The notes beneath the pieces are model-generated. The model saw only the letters and a program-made list of their open reading frames with translations. It was not told the DNA's origin and did not search any database. This document shows positions 1 through 5,887 of a DNA stretch of 10,644 nt, piece by piece. Source of the stretch: SKNW01 sp050485865 (GTDB taxonomy: Bacteria > Gemmatimonadota > Gemmatimonadetes > Longimicrobiales > Gaopeijiaceae); contig JBJHCE010000104.1 in NCBI GenBank assembly GCA_050485865.1, forward strand, positions 1 through 10,644, in the 5' to 3' direction. How positions within the stretch are numbered: the first letter of the stretch is position 1; every line of letters begins with the position of its first letter. The position numbers and the translations under genes are program-made.

Positions 1-2
1 CC

Positions 3-488
3 GCCGACTTCTCCCTCTCCGGTGCCCCCGCCTTCACCGTGGCCTTCGAGATCACCCCCCCCTCGCCCCCGGGCGGCCTCGAGCTCTGCGTGCGGGAGGA
101 GTCCACCCCCGGCGCCCGGGCCTGCGTCCGGGGCTTCCCCCCGGACGGAACCGGGAACCCGCCCTCGCTGGGGCTCGCCACCGGCCGCGGGTTCCCCGAC
201 ACCAGGGTCCAGTTCCGCGGATGGACGGCGGAATGGGTCCCCATGGCCCTCGTCGTGGATGCCGATGGATGGGCCCGGCTCTTCGTGCGGGGACGCCTGC
301 GCGCCGAGGGGACGCTTCGCCTTCCCCGCCAGGACTCCGAGCGCTGGTTACTCGAACTTCGGGGCCGGAGCGGGGAGGGGGGCGTGGGCGCCCTCCGGAA
401 CCTGCGCGCCTGGGAGGGGGAGCGGAGCGGGATCGAGGGAGAGGTGGGAGTCCGGCGCGCGACCGGGCCGATTCGTGACGAAGGGTAG
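3..488 (+). CDS. C-terminal part of an unidentified, beta-rich (possibly LamG/concanavalin-like) protein
   Basis: The frame is open from the left edge and stops at TAG 486-488, giving 161 visible residues. The true start lies outside the window. I do not recognise the protein with confidence. The visible part alternates short hydrophobic strands and charged turns (FTVAFEI near the start, then MALVVD, ARLFVRGRL, WLLELRGR) and ends in a LRNLRAWEG segment. That rhythm, with a late arginine-rich strand naming a short 'R-N-x-R' edge, resembles concanavalin/LamG-like domains that end many envelope proteins. This is a style match only. Two cysteines in the first third could form a disulfide. There is no membrane segment in the visible part. 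The coding call rests on an open frame with coding-like composition; the frame 22-702 over the same bases is Pro/Arg/Ser-rich and looks like a shadow. Confidence 0.55.
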   Translation, partial: ADFSLSGAPAFTVAFEITPPSPPGGLELCVREESTPGARACVRGFPPDGTGNPPSLGLATGRGFPDTRVQFRGWTAEWVPMALVVDADGWARLFVRGRLRAEGTLRLPRQDSERWLLELRGRSGEGGVGALRNLRAWEGERSGIEGEVGVRRATGPIRDEG

Positions 489-857
489 GGCGTCACTGCG
501 GCCCGCCCGGCAGGACGGCGTGAGGAGGGTTGGCGTTCTTTCTGGGTTCGCCGTGGACGGGCCTTCGAAATTGGGGTACTGCCTGTGGCCCCGGAAGGCC
601 TCGACCGGTCGCGCGCCGGGTGAGGAACTGATGCGCCCATCCTCGCGCCGCCGCGTCAACCGGTCGTCAAACGTTGCCCGATCATCATTTGTCGAAGCAT
701 GACGCGACCTCCCGGATCTTCCCTGCCGGGGCAGAGCCCCCCGGTAGACCGCTCCTTGACGCATTCCAGGTGGACTGCGGTTGCGCTACAGGCGTTGCAG
801 CAGCGCCCCACCTTGATGACATTCCACCCCGATTCCTCTCCCTTCCTTCGTTCCGCG
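489..857. other. Intergenic gap with no convincing gene
   Basis: About 370 bases without a supportable gene. The part around 655-705 is less GC-rich than its surroundings. A short hairpin GGGGC-AGA-GCCCC sits at 728-740. A TTGACG hexamer occurs at 756-761, but no matching -10 element lies 16-18 bases downstream, so I do not call a promoter. The frame of the downstream PpiC gene stays open back to 699, but the residues upstream of 858 do not look like a mature or signal sequence. The promoter of the PpiC-M50B unit should lie somewhere here. Confidence 0.5.
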
Positions 858-2174
858 ATGCAGATCCGCCCCACACCCCCCGGAAGCCGCCGCCCCCCAG
901 CGCGCCCATTCACCCGCCTTCTCGTGGGCACCTTCCTCGCAGCAACCTCCGCCTGCGCCGACCCGACCCCGGCACTCCAGGTGGGGGACCACGTCCGCTT
1001 CCAGGACTCCGAGCTCGGGCCCCTGACCCCGGCGCAGCTCGAGCTCACCGCCTCCCTCGCCGCCCTCGCCCTGGCCCGGTCCGAAGACCGGCTCGAGGCA
1101 CTCGGGGCACCTCGCATCGCCGCCGCGGAGCGGGACCACCTGCACCTGCGCCTGCGGGAGGAAGTGATCCTCGGAGCCGCCGGCGTGACCGACGAGGCCC
1201 TCGAGGCCCGCTACGCCGCGAACCCGGACCACGAGCTCCTGGTCCGGCACCTGGTCCTCCTCTCTGAAGGGTGGGCCACGGCCACGGACCGGCAGGAGGC
1301 CCGGGAAGCGGCCGAGGTCGCCCTTCGCCGCATCATGGGCGGCGAGCCGTTCGAGGAGGTGGCCGCCGATGTCTCCGAGGAGCCGGGCGCCGCGGGGCGA
1401 GGCGGCCTCCTCCGTCCCGGCCGCCGGGGTACCTGGGTCGAACCCTTCTGGCGCGCCGCATCCGCCCTCCCCGAGGGCGGGGTGAGCGGGGTCATCGAGA
1501 CGCCGTTCGGCTTCCACGTGCTGAAGCTCGAGGAGCGGCGCGTCCTCCCCTTCTCCGACGCCCGCCCCCGGGTGATCCGGGAGGTGGCGGCCACACTGGG
1601 CGGCGGCGATGCCTGGGAGGTCGAGCGGGAGCGCCTCGAGTCCGAGATCGTCATCGCGCCTGCATCCGAGGCCCCCCGCCCGCACTTCACCACCCCCCTC
1701 GACCTGGCCCGCCTCGCGCCCCCCGAAACCCCGCCCCTCGCCACATGGCCCGGGGGCGCCCTTGCCCCCGCCGCCTTCCGCGAGGCCCTCCTGGCCCACA
1801 CCGCCACCGAGCTGCGCCGCGCCGCCTCGGACCCGGCGCTCCTGGAAGAGCTCCTCGTGGAGACCGCCCGCTCGCACCGCCTCGCCGACGCCGCCCGGGC
1901 CCGGGGCCTCGAACCCGCCGGGGAGGACACGGCCTCCGCCCTCCGCGCCTGGGAGGAGGCCGCCTCCGGATGGGCCGTCCTCCTCGGCTTCGGCACCGAT
2001 CTCCGCCCCGACCGGATCCCGGAAGCCGTGGTCCGGGCCCTGGGTGCCACGGGCCAGAACGCCGGAATCGCCCGAACCGAGGTCGGCGCCGCGGTCCCCA
2101 TGCTCCTTGCAGCCTATCCCCTCGGCGGCACCCGCCTCCCCGAGCCACCCGAACCCGTCGCATCCCACAGGTGA
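858..2174 (+). CDS. Peptidylprolyl isomerase, PpiC/parvulin type, probable lipoprotein
   Basis: The product is a 438-residue putative periplasmic foldase of the SurA/PrsA/PpiD style. I chose ATG 858 because it gives an arginine-rich n-region, a hydrophobic core LLVGTFLAAT and a lipobox-like end with Cys33 (T-S-A-C, with an atypical Thr at -3). Starts at 699 or 816 would bury this signal. Residues about 35-128 are a helical SurA_N-like region. Residues about 129-226 are the rotamase domain: it opens with RHLVLL, has A-x-D-x-S-E and R-G-G-L-L in the middle, and ends with the hallmark TPFGFHVLKLEERR. The last 200 residues are helical and of unknown role. The stop overlaps the next start by 4 nt (GTGA), so the two genes are probably co-translated. 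The rotamase assignment is firm; the membrane anchoring is inferred. Confidence 0.88.
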   Translation: MQIRPTPPGSRRPPARPFTRLLVGTFLAATSACADPTPALQVGDHVRFQDSELGPLTPAQLELTASLAALALARSEDRLEALGAPRIAAAERDHLHLRLREEVILGAAGVTDEALEARYAANPDHELLVRHLVLLSEGWATATDRQEAREAAEVALRRIMGGEPFEEVAADVSEEPGAAGRGGLLRPGRRGTWVEPFWRAASALPEGGVSGVIETPFGFHVLKLEERRVLPFSDARPRVIREVAATLGGGDAWEVERERLESEIVIAPASEAPRPHFTTPLDLARLAPPETPPLATWPGGALAPAAFREALLAHTATELRRAASDPALLEELLVETARSHRLADAARARGLEPAGEDTASALRAWEEAASGWAVLLGFGTDLRPDRIPEAVVRALGATGQNAGIARTEVGAAVPMLLAAYPLGGTRLPEPPEPVASHR

Positions 2175-2842
2175 ACCCCCGCACCCGCCGGCGCCTCCGC
2201 TTCCTGGGCGGATTCGCGCTTTACTTCGTGCTCCTCTGGGCCTTCTGGAACACGCCCGTCGTCTACCCCCTCCAGGTCTTCGTCGTCTTCCTCCACGAGA
2301 TCAGCCACGGGATCGCGGCGGTGGCCACCGGGGGACAGATCCAGCGGATCACGCTCAGTCCCTACCTGGGGGGTGCATGCTACTGCCCGGGGGGGAACGC
2401 CTTCCTGACCCTCTCCGCCGGGTACCTGGGCTCCCTCCTCTGGGGTGCGGCGATCCTCGAGGCCGCAAACCGGGCGGGGCGCCACGCGGGGCGGGTGGTG
2501 CAGGGAATCGGGGTCGCCACCGTGCTCCTCACCCTCCTCTACGTGCGCGGGGCGTTCGGGCTCCTCTTCGGGGTCCTCTTCGGCGGGGGGCTCATCCTGG
2601 CGGCGCGGCGGCTCCCGACCCCGTGGAACCGGAACCTCCTCCTGGTCCTCGGCCTCACGAGCGCGCTCTACGCGATCCTCGACATCAAGTCCGACGTGAT
2701 CGACCGGCCGCACCTCCCCTCCGACGCCCACATGCTCGCCCAGCTCACCGGGGTGCCCACCGTGTGGTGGGGCGTGCTCTGGATCGGGGTCTCCATCGGG
2801 GTCTGCGTGCTCCTCTTCCGCCGGGCGTACCGGAGCGTCTGA
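2171..2842 (+). CDS. M50B-like integral membrane metalloprotease
   Basis: A 223-residue, mostly hydrophobic protein starting at GTG 2171, which overlaps the stop of the PpiC gene. That overlap fixes the start, because the upstream frame is arginine/proline junk. A cytoplasmic basic start (NPRTRRRLR) precedes a first helix at about 11-26. The next helix carries the zinc motif HEISH at 42-46, followed by G-I-A-A-V-A-T-G-G, as in the peptidase M50B group (HExxH...GG). Further helices lie at about 80-98, 112-145, 155-172 and 198-216. Asp185 in the S-D-A-H-M-L motif, close to the last helix, fits the second conserved region of this group. The family cleaves within or near the membrane, but members of the M50B branch are mostly uncharacterised, so the substrate is unknown. 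Coupling to a periplasmic foldase suggests an envelope-maintenance role (inference). Confidence 0.82.
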   Translation: MNPRTRRRLRFLGGFALYFVLLWAFWNTPVVYPLQVFVVFLHEISHGIAAVATGGQIQRITLSPYLGGACYCPGGNAFLTLSAGYLGSLLWGAAILEAANRAGRHAGRVVQGIGVATVLLTLLYVRGAFGLLFGVLFGGGLILAARRLPTPWNRNLLLVLGLTSALYAILDIKSDVIDRPHLPSDAHMLAQLTGVPTVWWGVLWIGVSIGVCVLLFRRAYRSV

Positions 2843-2887
2843 CCCCGGTCCCGCACCCCCCCGGCGACCCGTCTACGAAGAAAAGGG

Positions 2888-2916
2888 TAGACATCCGGCC
2901 GGGGCGGACGTATACT
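2888..2916 (+). promoter_or_regulatory. Sigma70-like promoter of the blaI-M56 operon
   Basis: TAGACA (2888-2893) and TATACT (2911-2916) are separated by exactly 17 bp. Each hexamer matches the consensus at 5 of 6 positions, in an otherwise GC-rich stretch. The expected transcription start is near 2923, inside the palindromes at 2918-2939. This would leave a 5' leader of roughly 65 nt before the ATG at 2990. Confidence 0.75.
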
Positions 2917-2917
2917 G

Positions 2918-2939
2918 GGTTCGTACGAACCGGTTCGTA
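2918..2939. promoter_or_regulatory. Overlapping palindromic operator, probably for the BlaI-type repressor
   Basis: Two perfect palindromes share bases: GGTTCGTACGAACC (2918-2931) and TACGAACCGGTTCGTA (2924-2939). Together they give three TTCGTA/TACGAA half-sites in alternating orientation. The block covers the predicted transcription start immediately downstream of the -10 element, the classic place for steric repression. BlaI/MecI repressors are known to bind dyads in their own promoter. The sequence here differs from the staphylococcal TACA/TGTA type, so assigning it to this BlaI is an inference from position. Confidence 0.7.
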
Positions 2940-2989
2940 TTGCCACGTCCCGCTCCCCCTGGCCAGACCCACCCGATCGCGAGCCCCCC

Positions 2990-3361
2990 ATGACCGACGT
3001 CACCTTCACCGAACGCGAACTCGACATCATGAGCGTCCTCTGGCGCGAGGGGTCGGGCACGGTGGCCGAAGTGCAGGCCGCCCTCGACGACGGTGCCGGG
3101 TACACGACGATCCTGAAGATCCTCCAGATCCTGGAAGAGAAGGGGCACGTGACCCACGAAAAGGAGGGGCGCGCGCACCGCTACCTCCCCCTGGTGGACC
3201 GGGACGAGGCCGGGCGGGGGGCGCTGGGGCGGGTGGTGGACAAGATCTTCCAGGGGTCCGCCGAGCTCACCCTGGCGCGCCTCGTATCGGAGCGTCCCCT
3301 CTCCGCCGGTGAGCTCGCCCGCATGCGCCGCCTCCTGGACGACGTGGAGCCGGAGCCGTGA
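2990..3361 (+). CDS. BlaI/MecI/CopY-family transcriptional repressor
   Basis: A 123-residue protein, the usual length for this family. Residues about 4-70 form a winged helix. The opening F-T-E-R-E-L-D-I-M-x-V-L-W is the family signature, residues 37-52 (GYTTILKILQILEEKG) are the recognition-helix region, and the wing follows with H-R-Y-L-P-L. The C-terminal half (about 75-118) should be the helical dimerisation part, where family members are cleaved when the sensor protease is activated. There is no clear Shine-Dalgarno sequence before ATG 2990. The stop overlaps the GTG of the M56 gene by 4 nt, the standard repressor-sensor arrangement. It likely represses its own operon through the palindromes at 2918-2939. 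The effector or inducing signal cannot be inferred. Confidence 0.93.
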   Translation: MTDVTFTERELDIMSVLWREGSGTVAEVQAALDDGAGYTTILKILQILEEKGHVTHEKEGRAHRYLPLVDRDEAGRGALGRVVDKIFQGSAELTLARLVSERPLSAGELARMRRLLDDVEPEP

Positions 3362-4905
3362 CGGGGCTCGTCGTCCACGCCCTCTGGGTCTCGGCCCTCC
3401 TGGGGCTCGCCGCCCTCGCCGCCGAATCCGTGGCCCGGGGGCTCCGGCTCCCCACCCGGTGGGGCTGGGCGGCCGCGCTCGTGGGGTCGGTGGCCCTCGT
3501 GGGGTGGGGACTTCTCCCGAGCGAGGGCCCTGGAGCCGCCGCCGGTTCCTCCACCTCGGGGGCATCCCCAACGGTTTCCTTTTCGGGAGATGCGGCGGAA
3601 CCGGAAGCCCCGGGGGCCCGGATCCCGGGCGTGGGGTGGATGGAGCGCCTCGCCGGGGTCCCGGTCCTTGCCGCCGGGCTGGCCGAGGGCCGACTCCCCG
3701 CCCTCTCCCCCGCCTTGCGGGAGCAGGGTGCGCGGGTCTTCGTGGCTGCGTGGGGGGCGGGCTCCGTGCTCCTCCTGGCCCTCCTCTCGGCGGGCGCGCT
3801 CCACCACCGGCGCAGGCGGAATCGCTGGCCCCGCGAGACGGTGCTCGGGCACCGGGTGCGCCTGGCCCCCGGGGGCGGTCCCGCGGTGGCGGGGTTCCTT
3901 GTCCCCGAGATCCTCCTTCCGCGGTGGGCCGTGGCGCTCCCCGACCGCGAGCTTCTCCTTCTCCTCCGCCACGAGGAGGAGCACCGGCGGGCCCGGGACC
4001 CCCTCCTTCTCGGGGGGGCGTCGCTCCTCGTGGCCCTCGCCCCCTGGAACCCCGTGCTCTGGTGGCAGCTCAGGCGTCTGCGCGACGCCCTCGAGGTGGA
4101 CTGCGACGCCCGGGTGCTGGGGCGGGTCCGCCGCCTGGGCCATCCGGGCCGCTCCGACCCGCTCCCCGCGCGTCCCTACGCCGAGCTCCTACTCCGGGTG
4201 GGGAGCCTCGCCCCCGCCCGACCCCGCACCCTCGCCTCGGCCCCCGCGCCCTTCGTCACCCCGGCGATCGGGGGGTCCCGCTCCCAACTCGAACGGAGGC
4301 TTCACGCCATGCGAACCCACCGCCCCCGACCCTTCCTTCTTGCCGGCGCCACCGGCGCGGTCGTCCTCCTGGCCACCGCGGCCTGCCTTGCCGACCGTCC
4401 GACCCCGGTGGAGCCGGGGGACGACGAGGTGCAGGCCTCTATCCCCACCCCGGAGCCGACCGCCAATACCCGCTTCCTGGACCTCGAGATCGTCGAGCCC
4501 GAGGTGGAGGTTCCGCCTCCGGGGGGCGAGACCGGGGCGGCCCGGATCATCGGGATCTACCCCGCGCCCTCGGGGGGCGAGGTCGAGGAGGTCGAGGCCC
4601 GAGAGGAGTTCGAGGCCCGGAATGACGGCGTGCGGCCTCTCGCGGAGGTTCGACTGAACCGGAGCACCCACTCGAACGACCCCGCCCCCCTCATCATCGT
4701 CGACGGGGTGATCCTGTCGAACGCGGCGTCCCTCGAGGGCAACGGCATCGATGCCCTCGACATCGCCTCGATCGAGGTGATCAAGGGCGAGGCCGCCCGA
4801 GCGCTCTACGGGTCGCGGGCTGCGGCCGGGGTGGTGAGCATCACGACGAAGGAAGGCGAAGCGCGCCGCCCGCCTCCGCCCCCCGCCCCGCCGGGAGGGC
4901 ACTGA
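3358..4905 (+). CDS. M56 (BlaR1-like) membrane metalloprotease fused to a TonB-dependent-receptor plug domain
   Basis: A 515-residue protein beginning at GTG 3358, coupled to the repressor gene. Likely membrane helices lie at about 3-22, 36-54, 126-146 and 325-343, with a further hydrophobic stretch at 215-232. The zinc motif HEEEH is at 205-209. It is followed by A-P-W-N-P-V-L-W-W (228-236) and E-V-D-C-D-A-R-V-L (246-254), all M56 hallmarks, then the L-E-R-R-L-H-A-M segment before the last helix. After an acidic, proline-rich linker, residues about 443-500 match the SusC/RagA-type plug: P-L-I-I-V-D-G-V, then A-S-I-E-V-I-K-G, A-L-Y-G-S-R-A-A-A-G-V-V and an S-I-T-T-K end. There is no beta-barrel and no penicillin-binding sensor domain. 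By family logic it should inactivate the BlaI partner on sensing a signal; what the plug senses or binds is unknown. The tail is proline-rich. Confidence 0.9.
   Translation: MTGLVVHALWVSALLGLAALAAESVARGLRLPTRWGWAAALVGSVALVGWGLLPSEGPGAAAGSSTSGASPTVSFSGDAAEPEAPGARIPGVGWMERLAGVPVLAAGLAEGRLPALSPALREQGARVFVAAWGAGSVLLLALLSAGALHHRRRRNRWPRETVLGHRVRLAPGGGPAVAGFLVPEILLPRWAVALPDRELLLLLRHEEEHRRARDPLLLGGASLLVALAPWNPVLWWQLRRLRDALEVDCDARVLGRVRRLGHPGRSDPLPARPYAELLLRVGSLAPARPRTLASAPAPFVTPAIGGSRSQLERRLHAMRTHRPRPFLLAGATGAVVLLATAACLADRPTPVEPGDDEVQASIPTPEPTANTRFLDLEIVEPEVEVPPPGGETGAARIIGIYPAPSGGEVEEVEAREEFEARNDGVRPLAEVRLNRSTHSNDPAPLIIVDGVILSNAASLEGNGIDALDIASIEVIKGEAARALYGSRAAAGVVSITTKEGEARRPPPPPAPPGGH
4295..4311 (+). 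promoter_or_regulatory. Possible internal ribosome-binding site and start inside the M56 gene
   Basis: GGAGG (4295-4299) lies 9 nt before an in-frame ATG (4309-4311). From this Met the frame reads as a full lipoprotein-like signal: a basic start (MRTHRPRP), a hydrophobic core and L-L-A-T-A-A-C, with Cys at codon 4384-4386. An internal product would be 198 residues, consisting of the acidic linker and plug domain. The segment is also a normal last M56 membrane helix, so this may be coincidence. Confidence 0.35.
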
Positions 4906-4915
4906 GCCGGAGGGG

Positions 4916-4936
4916 GGCGGCCCGAAGCGGGTCGCC
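4916..4936 (+). terminator. Terminator-like hairpin after the M56 gene
   Basis: Ten bases after the stop codon, GGCGGCCCG (4916-4924) pairs with CGGGTCGCC (4928-4936) over 9 bp around an AAG loop. One pair is a G-U that is stable only in plus-strand RNA. No run of T follows, so termination here would be weak or factor-assisted. Confidence 0.45.
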
Positions 4937-4945
4937 AGGGGGCCC

Positions 4946-4975
4946 TTGTGCACCCACCCCACCCCTCGATAGACT
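4946..4975 (+). promoter_or_regulatory. Candidate promoter for the structured intergenic transcript
   Basis: TTGTGC (4946-4951) and TAGACT (4970-4975) are 18 bp apart, placing a start near 4981-4983, directly at the first strong hairpin. Both hexamers are partial consensus matches (4 of 6 each). The following structured sequence supports the call more than the hexamers do. Confidence 0.45.
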
Positions 4976-5086
4976 GCGGCGTCCCCCCGAGGGGACTGGG
5001 CCGGAGCCGGGCGCCCGAGGTGGCACCCGGCCCTCGGACCGCGGGGTCTCGACCCCGCCGGTGCTCCGCCCGATGTCGACCCGAAA

Positions 5087-5100
5087 AAAGGAGGTGATCC
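5087..5100 (+). promoter_or_regulatory. Perfect 14-nt complement of the 16S rRNA 3' end (extended Shine-Dalgarno)
   Basis: AAAGGAGGTGATCC is the exact reverse complement of the conserved 16S tail GGATCACCTCCTTT. It follows three further A residues and precedes TTG 5102 with 7 nt after GGAGG, which is optimal initiation spacing. Most genes in this window have no recognisable Shine-Dalgarno, so this one stands out strongly. Confidence 0.55.
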
Positions 5101-5101
5101 C

Positions 5102-5161
5102 TTGTCTAGCCCCAGTAGTCCTTCCAGCCTGGCACGGGCAAGCGGTCGCCGGATCGGCTGA
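5102..5161 (+). CDS. Possible 19-residue small protein with TTG start
   Basis: The only support is the exceptional ribosome-binding site ending 7 nt upstream. The peptide begins with a serine/proline repeat (S-S-P-S-S-P-S-S) and ends with a basic A-R-A-S-G-R-R-I-G. It has no cysteines, signal peptide or membrane segment. I do not recognise it. A competing frame starts at ATG 5073, runs through the ribosome-binding site and stops at 5177, giving a 34-residue peptide with a hydrophobic middle (C-L-A-P-V-V-L-P-A-W); it has no Shine-Dalgarno of its own. Either ORF could be a regulatory leader peptide, or neither may be translated. Confidence 0.25.
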   Translation: MSSPSSPSSLARASGRRIG

Positions 5162-5243
5162 CGAACAACGGCCGTAGACTGATCGCTCGCTGTTCCCGAG
5201 CCCTTCGGCGCACCGCGCCAGGCTGGACGGCGAAAGCAGGAAG

Positions 5244-5277
5244 CGCCCCCGTCGGACCTTCGGGTTCGGCGGGGGCG
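5244..5277 (+). terminator. UUCG-capped 15-bp hairpin, terminator-like
   Basis: CGCCCCCGTCGGACC (5244-5258) pairs with 5263-5277 across all 15 positions, closed by a C(UUCG)G tetraloop. Two pairs are G-U on the plus strand and become A-C mismatches on the minus strand, so the element folds best in plus-strand RNA. It probably ends the candidate transcript from 4982. It also lies 25 bases past the stop of the convergent redoxin gene, with a moderately T-rich tail on that strand (CTTCCTGCTTT), so it may act in both directions. Confidence 0.6.
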
Positions 5278-5302
5278 TCCGTGTCTTCGGCGACCGGGCC
5301 GT

Positions 5303-5887
5303 TCAGTCGATCCAGTGGTCCGGCGGCGCGTTCCCCGGCTTCCACTTGATGCTGCACCCCACGCTCGGCCGCTGCTCTCCCTCCACCGAACGCCCGGCGA
5401 GCACCGCGTCGGCGGCCCGCGCCAGGTCCTCTCCCGTGACGGGCACGTCGTTCCCCGGGCGACTCCCGTCGAACTGCCCCCGGTAGGCGAGCTTCCCCCC
5501 GGCATCGAAGAGGAAGAAGTCCGGGGTGCACGCGGCCCGAAACGCCTTCGCCACCGCCTGCGTCTCGTCGTAGAGGTACGGAAAGACCCAACCGGCCTCC
5601 TCCCGCTCCCGGGCCATCCGGTCGGGCGCATCGGCGGGATACGCCTCCACGTCGTTCGACATGACCGCCGCGATCCCGAGCCCCAGCGCCCCGTACTCCC
5701 GCCCGAACTCCGCGAGCCCCTCCCGCAGGTGCTTCACGTAGGGGCAGTGGTTGCAGAGGAACATCACGAGCACTCCCTTCCCGGTGCCCAGCGACACACT
5801 CGTCACCACCTTCCCCCCGGTGTCGGGCAGGGCGAACTCGGGGAGCGGGGTTCCGAGTGGAAGCATCGTCGAGGGTACGGCGGGCAT
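5303..5887 (-). CDS. Peroxiredoxin/thioredoxin-like protein (AhpC/TSA-type, CxxC)
   Basis: A 194-residue thioredoxin-fold protein without a signal peptide, so probably cytoplasmic. The opening P-E-F-A-L-P-D-T-G-G-K is typical of AhpC/TSA folds. The active site C-N-H-C-P-Y-V (Cys45 and Cys48) follows strand VLVMFL. The cis-proline loop appears in R-A-A-C-T-P-D-F-F-L-F-D (Cys120), followed by G-K-L-A-Y-R-G-Q-F-D, and the C-terminus has the subfamily hallmark G-C-S-I-K-W-K-P-G-N (Cys178). This combination marks the 'PRX-like' group with a CxxC rather than a true peroxidatic T-x-x-C site. The start at 5887 is fixed by a good GGAGGTGG upstream. The gene is divergent from the BtuF-like gene and convergent with the candidate RNA at 4982-5277. 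The role is a thiol redox function of unknown target. Confidence 0.9.
   Translation of the reverse strand: MPAVPSTMLPLGTPLPEFALPDTGGKVVTSVSLGTGKGVLVMFLCNHCPYVKHLREGLAEFGREYGALGLGIAAVMSNDVEAYPADAPDRMAREREEAGWVFPYLYDETQAVAKAFRAACTPDFFLFDAGGKLAYRGQFDGSRPGNDVPVTGEDLARAADAVLAGRSVEGEQRPSVGCSIKWKPGNAPPDHWID

Larger units (their letters stand above)
4982..5277 (+). ncRNA. Candidate structured RNA or leader with small ORF, no known family recognised
   Basis: The gap between the M56 gene and the convergent redoxin gene holds dense plus-strand structure. Hairpins seen by eye: GTCCCC-CCGA-GGGGAC (4981-4996); GGGCCGG (4998-5004) with CCGGCCC (5027-5033); a competing CCGAGG (5015-5020) with CCTCGG (5032-5037); GCGGGGT-CTCG-ACCCCGC (5041-5058). 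An unpaired A6 and a perfect 16S-tail complement follow (5084-5100). Then 11 bp of TCCAGCCTGGC (5123-5133) pair with GCCAGGCTGGA (5217-5227), enclosing hairpins at 5145-5162 (7 bp, one bulge) and 5185-5201 (5 bp, 7-nt loop). The end is the UUCG-capped stem at 5244-5277. Two small ORFs overlap: TTG 5102-5161 (19 residues) and ATG 5073-5177 (34 residues). It does not look like tmRNA, RNase P, 6S, SRP RNA or a tRNA. It could be a small mRNA, a regulatory RNA, or chance structure in GC-rich DNA. Confidence 0.4.

Noticed and set aside
630..701. Small ORF of 23 codons before the PpiC gene
   Set aside because: Serine/arginine-rich, no ribosome-binding site, no supporting context.
756..784. Promoter with TTGACG upstream of the PpiC gene
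   Set aside because: No acceptable -10 hexamer at 16-18 bp spacing.
786..2168. Long open frame on the minus strand opposite the PpiC gene
   Set aside because: Glycine/glutamate-rich composition mirroring the coding strand, no recognisable domain, and the plus-strand frame has clear parvulin motifs.
1271..2170. N-terminal extension of the M50B gene
   Set aside because: The upstream in-frame codons give arginine/proline junk across the PpiC gene; GTG 2171 begins the hydrophobic protein with a proper overlap.
5084..5101. A 16S rRNA 3' end on the minus strand (GGATCACCTCCTTT followed by T)
   Set aside because: The bases upstream on that strand lack all other conserved 16S 3'-end sequence, so this is only the short complementary stretch.
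5185..5201. tRNA anticodon-arm-like hairpin (5-bp stem, 7-nt loop)
   Set aside because: No T-arm sequence, acceptor stem or D-arm in the right places.
5123..5227. Inverted repeats as ends of a small mobile element
   Set aside because: Only 11 bp and 83 nt apart, no transposase, no flanking direct repeat seen; an RNA helix explains them better.
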